Source: Betaproteobacteria bacterium (GTDB lineage: Bacteria > Pseudomonadota > Gammaproteobacteria > Burkholderiales > Thiobacillaceae). From it: a stretch of DNA of 40,934 bases. The position numbers and the translations under genes are program-made. Positions 35,064-40,934 of this stretch are shown in pieces. The notes under the pieces are model-generated. The model saw nothing but the letters and a program-made list of their open reading frames with translations. It ran no database searches and had not been told where the DNA came from. The stretch spans positions 1 to 40,934 of the forward strand of contig JAIFKV010000008.1 in NCBI GenBank assembly GCA_020049415.1, in the 5' to 3' direction. The stretch's first letter is position 1; each line of letters opens with the position of its first letter.

Positions 35064-37742
35064 ATGTCCAGCCATTATCTGCACTCCTTGTTGTCTCCCC
35101 GTTCCGTGGCCGTGTTTGGCGCCAGTGCGCGCGAAGATTCCGTTGCCGGCGTGATTTACGCCAATCTGCGCAAATCCGGCTTTACCGGCCCGGTTTACCC
35201 GGTCAATCCGAAGTACGACATCCTGCTCGGCGAAAAGTGTTACGCCACTGCCAGCGATCTGCCGGAAACGCCGGATCTGGCGATCATCGCCACCCCGGCG
35301 CCTTCGGTCTCCGGCATCATGGATGAATGCGGCAAGCGCGGTGTGCGCAATGTCGTCGTGCTGTCTGCCGGTTTTCGTGAAATCGGCGCCGCCGGCATCG
35401 TGCTGGAAGAAGCCATTTCCGCTACCGCCAAAAGACATGGCATCCGCTTCATCGGCCCCAACTGCCTGGGCGTGCAGCGTCCCTCCATCGGCCTGAATGC
35501 CACCTTCGCCCTGGGCACCGCGCTGCCCGGCGATCTGGCGCTGGTGTCTCAATCCGGCGCGCTGTGTACGGCGATGCTGGACTGGGCCGAATCGAACGGC
35601 ATCGGTTTTTCCAGCGTGATTTCGACCGGCGCTTCCGCCGATCTCGATTTCGGCGAACTTCTCGACTACCTGGCTTACGACCCGCAGACCAAAGGCATCT
35701 TGCTGTACATCGAAGGTATTCGTGATGCGCGCCGCTTCATGAGCGCGTTGCGCGCCGTGTCGCGGCTGAAGCCCATCGTGATGATCAAGGTTGGCCGGCA
35801 CGAGGAAGGTTCCAAAGCCGCGCAGTCGCACACCGGTGCGTTGGCTGGTTCCGATGCGGTGTTCGATGCGCTGGTGCGCCGCGCCGGCGTGGTGCGGGTG
35901 AAGACCATCATGCAGTTGTTCGCCTGCGCGCGCGCGCTGTCCACCCACATCAAGCCGACCGGCAATCGTCTCGCCATCGTCACCAACGGCGGCGGCCCCG
36001 GTGTGATGGCCACCGATCTGGCGATGGATGTTGGCGTTCGTCTGGCCGAGTTGTCGGCGCCGACGATGGAAAAACTCAATCTGGCCTTGCCGCCGACCTG
36101 GTCGCACGGCAACCCGATCGATGTCATCGGGGATGCCGGCGCGGCGCGTTATCAGGCGGCGCTGGAAGCCTGTCTGGCCGACCCCGGCGTCGATGGCGTG
36201 CTGGCGATGTTGACGCCGCAGGCGATGACCAAGCCGGCCGAAGCCGCGCAAGCGGTGATCGAGGTGGCAAAGCAGTCGAACAAACCGGTGCTGAGTTGCT
36301 GGATGGGCGAAAGCCAGGTTGCCGAAGGGCGCAGATTGTTCAAGGAAGCCGGCATTCCTTATTTCACGACGCCGGAACCCGCTGTCGAAGTGTTCTCCTT
36401 CCTGTCGGCGTTCTATGAAAACCAACGCCTCCTCATGCAGACCCCGGCATCGTTGTCGCAACAGGCGGAACCCGATGTCGAAGGCGCGCGCATGATCATT
36501 GAAAGCGCGCTGTCGCAAGGTCGGCATACGCTGACCGAGGTGGAATCCAAGTCCTTGCTTTCTTCCTTCCATATCCCGGTCGCGCAAACCTTGATCGCTC
36601 GCGATGCGACCGAGGCGATGTTGATGGCGCAGCAGATGGGCTTCCCGGTGGTGATGAAGATCAATTCACAGCAGATCAGCCATAAATCGGATGTCGGTGG
36701 CGTGCGTTTGGGGCTTTCCAACGGTCAGGCGGTTCGCAACGCCTACATGGGGATGATGACGGAAGTCCATAAACATCAGCCGGACGCCAAACTGGACGGC
36801 GTAGTGATCGAGCCGATGGTGACGCGGCCGAATGCGCGCGAAGTGCTGATCGGCGTCTCGACCGATCCGGTGCTGGGGCCGGTCATCATGTTCGGCGCTG
36901 GCGGGGTGGACGTCGAAGCGGTGCAGGATCGCGCCGTCGCGCTGCCGCCGTTGAACCATATGCTGGCCGACGATCTGGTCAAGCGTACCCGCGTCTACAA
37001 GCTGCTCGGAAAATTCCGTAACCGTCCGGCGGTGAACCTCAAGGCGCTGGAAGGCATACTGCTGCGCGTTTCGGAAATGGTGTGCGCGCTGCCCTGGCTG
37101 GATGAACTCGACATCAATCCCTTGCTGATTGACGAAAATGGCGCACTCGCCGCCGATGCGCGGATCATCATCAAATCGCGCGCACCGACTGCGGATCGTT
37201 ACAGCCATATGGCGATTCACCCTTACCCCGCGCATCTGCTGATGCATTGGCAGTTGCCCAACGGCGCCAATGTCGTCATTCGTCCAATGCGCCCGGAAGA
37301 TGCGGATATGACCCAGGAATTCGTGCGTGGGTTGTCTTCCGAAACCAAGTATTTCCGTTACATGGACGCGGTTCAGGAACTCTCGCCCAGCATGCTGGTG
37401 CGTTTGACGCAGATCGACTACGACCGCGAAATGGCGCTGCTGGTGGTGACCGAGCAGGAAGACAAGCAGATCGAACTCGGCGTGGCGCGCTATGCGGTGA
37501 ATCCGGATGGCACCTCCTGCGAATTTGCGCTGGTGGTCGATGATCGTTGGCAGCATCAGGGTATTGGCCACAAACTGATGGATGTGCTGATGGATCTTGC
37601 TCGCACCAAGGGCCTGCGGACGATTGAAGGCGAGGTGTTGAAGTCCAATACCCGCATGCTGAAGCTCTGCCACGGGCTTGGCTTCAAGGTCGAGCCGCAC
37701 CCCGAGGACGACGCCGTCAGGATGATCTCGCGCGAACTTTGA
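35064..37742 (+). CDS. ADP-forming acyl-CoA synthetase/GNAT fusion (Pat-type protein lysine acetyltransferase)
   Basis: 892 aa. Domain order: CoA-binding (about 7-100, VAVFGASAREDSVAGVIYAN), succinyl-CoA ligase-like (about 145-450), ATP-grasp (about 490-700, GFPVVMKINSQQISHKSDVG), then GNAT (about 730-892) with acetyl-CoA loop RWQHQGIG (828-835) and E820 where the Pat catalytic Glu is expected. Pat/PatZ uses acetyl-CoA to acetylate protein lysines such as that of acetyl-CoA synthetase. Here the synthetase part keeps SHTGALAGSD with H256, the phosphohistidine position of active ADP-forming synthetases, which I recall as missing in the enterobacterial proteins. It may therefore be bifunctional. 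A strong terminator follows. Divergent from a deacetylase gene. Confidence 0.92.
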   Translation: MSSHYLHSLLSPRSVAVFGASAREDSVAGVIYANLRKSGFTGPVYPVNPKYDILLGEKCYATASDLPETPDLAIIATPAPSVSGIMDECGKRGVRNVVVLSAGFREIGAAGIVLEEAISATAKRHGIRFIGPNCLGVQRPSIGLNATFALGTALPGDLALVSQSGALCTAMLDWAESNGIGFSSVISTGASADLDFGELLDYLAYDPQTKGILLYIEGIRDARRFMSALRAVSRLKPIVMIKVGRHEEGSKAAQSHTGALAGSDAVFDALVRRAGVVRVKTIMQLFACARALSTHIKPTGNRLAIVTNGGGPGVMATDLAMDVGVRLAELSAPTMEKLNLALPPTWSHGNPIDVIGDAGAARYQAALEACLADPGVDGVLAMLTPQAMTKPAEAAQAVIEVAKQSNKPVLSCWMGESQVAEGRRLFKEAGIPYFTTPEPAVEVFSFLSAFYENQRLLMQTPASLSQQAEPDVEGARMIIESALSQGRHTLTEVESKSLLSSFHIPVAQTLIARDATEAMLMAQQMGFPVVMKINSQQISHKSDVGGVRLGLSNGQAVRNAYMGMMTEVHKHQPDAKLDGVVIEPMVTRPNAREVLIGVSTDPVLGPVIMFGAGGVDVEAVQDRAVALPPLNHMLADDLVKRTRVYKLLGKFRNRPAVNLKALEGILLRVSEMVCALPWLDELDINPLLIDENGALAADARIIIKSRAPTADRYSHMAIHPYPAHLLMHWQLPNGANVVIRPMRPEDADMTQEFVRGLSSETKYFRYMDAVQELSPSMLVRLTQIDYDREMALLVVTEQEDKQIELGVARYAVNPDGTSCEFALVVDDRWQHQGIGHKLMDVLMDLARTKGLRTIEGEVLKSNTRMLKLCHGLGFKVEPHPEDDAVRMISREL

Positions 37743-37758
37743 TCGGTTGAACGCATGC

Positions 37759-37794
37759 AGCTGGGCAGGCTTTGCGGCCTGCCCAGCTTTTTTT
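37759..37794 (+). terminator. Intrinsic terminator after the Pat-type gene
   Basis: AGCTGGGCAGGC (37759-37770), loop TTTGCG, and GCCTGCCCAGCT (37777-37788) form a perfect 12-bp GC-rich stem followed by a seven-T run (37788-37794). It begins 16 nt after the stop of the Pat-type gene and isolates hisG. Confidence 0.95.
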
Positions 37795-37843
37795 GCGATG
37801 CGCTTTTCCAGCAGCGGTTCAAACAATTCAGAAACGAAAAATC

Positions 37844-38725
37844 ATGAACAAAAAACACACTTTGCGTCTGGGCATCCCGAAAGGCAGCCTGCAAGACACC
37901 ACCCAGAAACTGTTTGTCCGCGCCGGCTTTGATTTGCGGATTTCGGGCCGGTCGTATTACCCGGACATCGATGACGCAGAAATCGAATGCATCCTTATTC
38001 GCCCGCAGGAAATGGCGCGCTACGTTGGCCAGGGGATTATCGATTGCGCTATCACCGGGCTGGACTGGATTCTGGAAACCGGCGCCGATGTGGCAGAACT
38101 GGCCGATTTACGCGCCCCCTGGCCGAACTACGGGGTGGTGCGCTGGGTGATGGCGGCGAAGGAAGATGCGCCCTTCAACTCGGTGAAAGATTTGCATGGC
38201 AAGCGCATCGCCACCGAAGCGGTGGGCATGACGCGGCATTTTCTTGAGCAGCATGGCGTCAACGCCGAGGTGGAGTTTTCATGGGGCGCAACCGAAGTGA
38301 AACCGCCGATTCTGGCCGATGCCATCGTCGATGTTTCCGAGACCGGTTCCTCGCTGCGCGCCAATAACCTCAAGGTGCTGCATGTGGTGCTGGAGAGCAC
38401 GCCGCGCTTCATCGCCAATCACGCCGCGCTGGCGGACGCCTGGAAACACGCCAAGATCGACCGTTTGCTGATGCTGCTGAAGGGTGCCATCGCCGCCGCG
38501 ACGCGGGTATTGCTGTCGATGAATGTGCCGCGCGAGAATCTCGACGATGTCCTGCGTCTGCTCCCCGCGCTCGCCACGCCGACGTTATCGACTCTGGTGG
38601 ACCCGGACTGGGTGGAACTCAGCACGGTGGTGGAAGAGAAATACGTGCGCGAACTGTTTCCTCAGCTTTACCAGGCCGGCGCGCGCGGCATCATCGAGCT
38701 GCCAATCAACAAGATCGTTGAATAA
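37844..38725 (+). CDS. hisG: ATP phosphoribosyltransferase, long form (HisG-L)
   Basis: 293 aa. First step of histidine synthesis: ATP + PRPP to phosphoribosyl-ATP. Catalytic part: [40 protein letters not shown], and the PRPP loop [18 protein letters not shown]. The C-terminal ~85 residues, ending [18 protein letters not shown], match the ACT-like regulatory domain of long-form HisG, so HisZ would not be needed. The ATG at 37844 is chosen; upstream in-frame sequence overlaps the terminator. It stands alone with no other his gene nearby. Many Betaproteobacteria use short HisG plus HisZ, so the long form here is notable. Confidence 0.94.
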   Translation: MNKKHTLRLGIPKGSLQDTTQKLFVRAGFDLRISGRSYYPDIDDAEIECILIRPQEMARYVGQGIIDCAITGLDWILETGADVAELADLRAPWPNYGVVRWVMAAKEDAPFNSVKDLHGKRIATEAVGMTRHFLEQHGVNAEVEFSWGATEVKPPILADAIVDVSETGSSLRANNLKVLHVVLESTPRFIANHAALADAWKHAKIDRLLMLLKGAIAAATRVLLSMNVPRENLDDVLRLLPALATPTLSTLVDPDWVELSTVVEEKYVRELFPQLYQAGARGIIELPINKIVE

Positions 38726-38865
38726 TCAGTTCAGTATTTCTGTAGCGGCAAAGCGGTCGCCTGGCGGCGGGCTTTGCCAGGGAATGAAATTCCGCCCCCT
38801 ACTCGACCGCGTTCAACCGCAGATTCAATGATAATTCCCCCTTAGGATCAGCCTCAGGGAATGTC

Positions 38866-40773
38866 ATGATTGAAGAAGCCCGCGCCCGTTTCGAGACCTT
38901 GAAAGCCGGCGGCATGATGCCTTCGCCGCAGGGCGTGGCGCTGGCGGTGCTGGAGTTGACGCAAAAACACGATGCCAGCATCCAGACCTTGACGCACCTG
39001 GTGCAGACCGACCCGGCGATGTCCGGGCGGATACTGCGCTACGCCAATGCGGTACACGGCGGAAGCCTCCGCCGGATCGCCTCGCTGCCGCATGCCATTG
39101 TATTTCTGGGCCTGTTCCGGGTGCGCCAGATCGCGCTGGGTTTCTCCCTGGTCGACCATTACCGCAGCGGTGCTTGCACCGCGTTCGATTATCTCGGCTA
39201 TTGGACCTCCTCGCTGGCCACCGGCATCACCGCGCAGCACGTTTCAACCCAGGCTCAATGTCCGCCGGACGAGAGCTTCACCTGTGGTCTGTTGGCCGGC
39301 ATCGGTCGGCTGGCGCTGGCGACCGTGTTCCCCCAAGACTATGACAGCATGTTGCGGCTAGGCCTTTCCGCGCCGGCGCTATGCCAGGCTGAAAGCAACA
39401 GTTTCGGACTCGACCATGCCGAACTCTCGGCCGAGTTGCTGCAGGATTGGGGGCTGCCGGAAATTTTCTATCAGGCCGTGCGTTATCACGAAATGCCGAC
39501 CGCCGCGCCATTCTCTGCCGGTTCACGCGCGCAGACGCTGACCGCCGCGTTGCACTTCGCCGGCAAGGTGGGCGCTTTGCTCAATCTGGACGCGGCACAA
39601 CGCTGGGAACAGGTGCCCTCGCTCTACCATGCCGCCGCCCAGATCGGGCTGGAAGACCAACAGGTGCCACCGCTGGTAGAAAACGTTGTCGCCCAGTGGC
39701 AAGACTGGGGCCGCGAACTGCATCTGCCGACGCATGATTTCAGCGACGTCAAATTGCTGCTCGGAATGCCGCCCGATCCGACGCAAGACGTCAATCTATC
39801 CGCGCTGGTCGTGCTGCCGATGCGGGTCGCGTTGATTACCCGCGATGCCGCACATCTGCGCGCGTTGGCGGAAACCCTCTCCGGCATGGGCCTGGTGGTG
39901 GAGCTTGCGAATGATCGGGACGGCGCTTTGCGACTGCTGCGCGAACATCGGCCCGACCTGATGATGGTGGAACTGCCCGACTGCGGCGAAGCGGCGGTGA
40001 AAACGCTGCGTGAATTGCGTGTCGGCGAAGCGAGTCGCCAGATCTACTGCATCGCCATGATCCCCGCCGAAGCCGAGGCCGGTGTCGCCAATCTGATGCT
40101 GGCGGGCGCTTCGGACTACCTGTTGCTGAACTACAGCGAGGCGGCGTTGCTGGCGCGAATCAACTCGGCGCAGCGGGTGGTGTCGCTGCAAGGGGCGGTG
40201 CGCGCAGAGCGCGAATCGGTGATCCGTTCTTCTGGAGATTGGGCCAGAAGCAATCGGCGTTTGTTGCATGAAGCCCACACCGACCCGTTGACCAAACTGC
40301 ACAACCGCCGTTACGGCCTCGATCGCTTCGCCCAGGAATGGTCGTTTTCGGCGCACAGTGGCACCTCGCTGTCTTGTTTGATGCTGGACATCGACCACTT
40401 CAAGCAGGTCAACGACAACTTTGGCCATGAAGTGGGCGACCTGGTGCTGAGCCAGATCGCGCGCGCAATCGAGCGCAGTTGCCGCAAGGATGATGTGGTG
40501 TTCCGTTATGGCGGCGAAGAGTTCTGCGTGATCGGCCCGAATACGTCGCTGGCCGACGCCATTCAGTTGAGTGAACGCATCGTGCGGGAAGTGCGCGCCG
40601 GCCGCTATGGTGAAGAAAACAAACGTTTTCCCATCACCGTCAGCATCGGCGTAGCAACACGAACGGCCTCCGACCGCGACCAGGAAGCCCTCGCCGCACG
40701 CGCCGACAAAGCGCTGTACAGCGCCAAGTCGAGTGGACGCGACCGTGTCGTCGCCGCGCGCCCGGATTTATAG
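38866..40773 (+). CDS. HDOD - degenerate receiver - GGDEF signalling protein
   Basis: 635 aa, soluble. The HDOD domain (about 15-215) includes LVQTDPAMSGRILRYANAVH and GLLAGIGRLALATVF. A receiver-like domain (about 322-445) begins MRVALITRDAAHLRALAETL; its phosphoacceptor position is Glu (E369 in MMVELPDCG) and the conserved Lys is not evident, so it is probably not phosphorylated. The C-terminal GGDEF domain (about 470-632) has LTKLHNRRYGLDRF, LDIDHFKQVNDNFGHEVGD and GGEEF (549-553), preceded by an inhibitory-site motif RKDD (540-543). It is probably an active diguanylate cyclase with product inhibition. The ATG at 38866 is assigned; the upstream 140 nt contain a weak GGCAAAGC/GCTTTGCC dyad. 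Confidence 0.92.
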   Translation: MIEEARARFETLKAGGMMPSPQGVALAVLELTQKHDASIQTLTHLVQTDPAMSGRILRYANAVHGGSLRRIASLPHAIVFLGLFRVRQIALGFSLVDHYRSGACTAFDYLGYWTSSLATGITAQHVSTQAQCPPDESFTCGLLAGIGRLALATVFPQDYDSMLRLGLSAPALCQAESNSFGLDHAELSAELLQDWGLPEIFYQAVRYHEMPTAAPFSAGSRAQTLTAALHFAGKVGALLNLDAAQRWEQVPSLYHAAAQIGLEDQQVPPLVENVVAQWQDWGRELHLPTHDFSDVKLLLGMPPDPTQDVNLSALVVLPMRVALITRDAAHLRALAETLSGMGLVVELANDRDGALRLLREHRPDLMMVELPDCGEAAVKTLRELRVGEASRQIYCIAMIPAEAEAGVANLMLAGASDYLLLNYSEAALLARINSAQRVVSLQGAVRAERESVIRSSGDWARSNRRLLHEAHTDPLTKLHNRRYGLDRFAQEWSFSAHSGTSLSCLMLDIDHFKQVNDNFGHEVGDLVLSQIARAIERSCRKDDVVFRYGGEEFCVIGPNTSLADAIQLSERIVREVRAGRYGEENKRFPITVSIGVATRTASDRDQEALAARADKALYSAKSSGRDRVVAARPDL

Positions 40774-40829
40774 GCCGCCGACGTATCCGATCTGCGCGCT
40801 ATCGTTTCGGCAGGAACCTCTGATTGAAC

Positions 40830-40934
40830 TCAGCGCAACCAACGGCGCTCCGGAAGGGCGGATGCGAAGCGCTGGACCACCCTCTGAATACCTGATTCCT
40901 TGTTCATCGGCATTGGCGCTGAAAATAATCGATA
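40830..40934 (-). CDS. Possible 3' end of an unknown leftward gene
   Basis: On the minus strand an open frame enters from the right edge and ends at a TGA (40832-40830). The visible part includes SAPMPMNKESGIQRVVQRFA and ends RRWLR. No family is recognised, and with only about 34 codons it may be chance. The 56 nt between it and the HDOD/GGDEF gene hold nothing I can name. Confidence 0.2.
   Translation of the reverse strand, partial: YRLFSAPMPMNKESGIQRVVQRFASALPERRWLR

Noticed and set aside
35016..36587. 523-codon antisense open frame opposite the Pat-type gene
   Set aside because: Same reason: strongly supported gene on the other strand, low-complexity shadow product.
38735..38790. GGCAAAGC/GCTTTGCC dyad after hisG as a terminator
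   Set aside because: Stem interrupted by a 14-nt loop and no T-run; at best a weak structure.
1..40934. CRISPR array, tRNA, rRNA or intact insertion sequence
   Set aside because: No regularly spaced repeats of suitable length, no cloverleaf-like or rRNA sequence in the gaps, and no transposase gene found.

Overview
The window looks like a chromosomal segment of a Betaproteobacterium. My best guess is the Nitrosomonadales/Rhodocyclales area. The evidence is family resemblance and gene order (a YajR-type MFS gene fused by overlap to ssb; aroQ-accB-accC-prmA followed by a zinc-ribbon/DUF3426 gene), not a database search. Coding density and GC are high. I see no rRNA, tRNA, CRISPR array or intact insertion sequence.

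Layout. 1-389: the 5' part of a Uma2-family gene running off the left edge. 458-2909: ntrC and ntrB (nitrogen regulation), divergent from 3066-7683, which holds nifJ (pyruvate:ferredoxin/flavodoxin oxidoreductase) and a dihydroorotate-dehydrogenase-like flavoprotein. 7718-9154: an mgtE magnesium channel gene whose 3' end looks frameshifted. 9164-18528: a fucose-centred surface polysaccharide block. It contains gmd and fcl (GDP-mannose to GDP-L-fucose) with an ORF6N gene between them, a GT10 fucosyltransferase-like gene, two GT4 glycosyltransferases, an O-antigen ligase/polymerase, a methyltransferase and an ELM1-family gene. 18543-19333: a HepT/MntA-type toxin-antitoxin pair. 19352-21231: ssb and a YajR-like transporter.

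21490-33662 is about 12 kb of same-strand genes: aroQ, accB, accC, prmA, a zinc-ribbon membrane protein, lipA, gcvT, gcvH, gcvPA, tpx, gcvPB, dgkA and a MOSC gene. LipA can make the lipoyl group that GcvH carries, and gcvT/H/PA/PB encode the T, H and two-subunit P proteins of the glycine cleavage system. Extra elements repeatedly sit in the junctions of this string: a heptad-repeat stem-loop between accB and accC, a Phd/VapC toxin-antitoxin pair with a 13-bp perfect inverted-repeat operator between gcvT and gcvH, a second heptad stem-loop between gcvH and gcvPA, tpx between gcvPA and gcvPB, and a twin REP-like palindrome between tpx and gcvPB.

33999-37742: a divergent pair, an HDAC-family deacetylase and a large acyl-CoA synthetase/GNAT protein (Pat type). 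This could be a lysine deacetylase/acetyltransferase couple. A strong intrinsic terminator (37759-37794) separates it from a stand-alone long-form hisG. The last gene encodes an HDOD, degenerate receiver and GGDEF protein.

No wholly new system is certain. The items most worth a second look are the two heptad-phased stem-loops inside operons, the 14-bp exact tandem duplication creating a decoy start codon at the hepT/ELM1 junction, the acetyltransferase/deacetylase pair with a retained synthetase histidine, the broken mgtE end at the polysaccharide block boundary, and the toxin-antitoxin operator.
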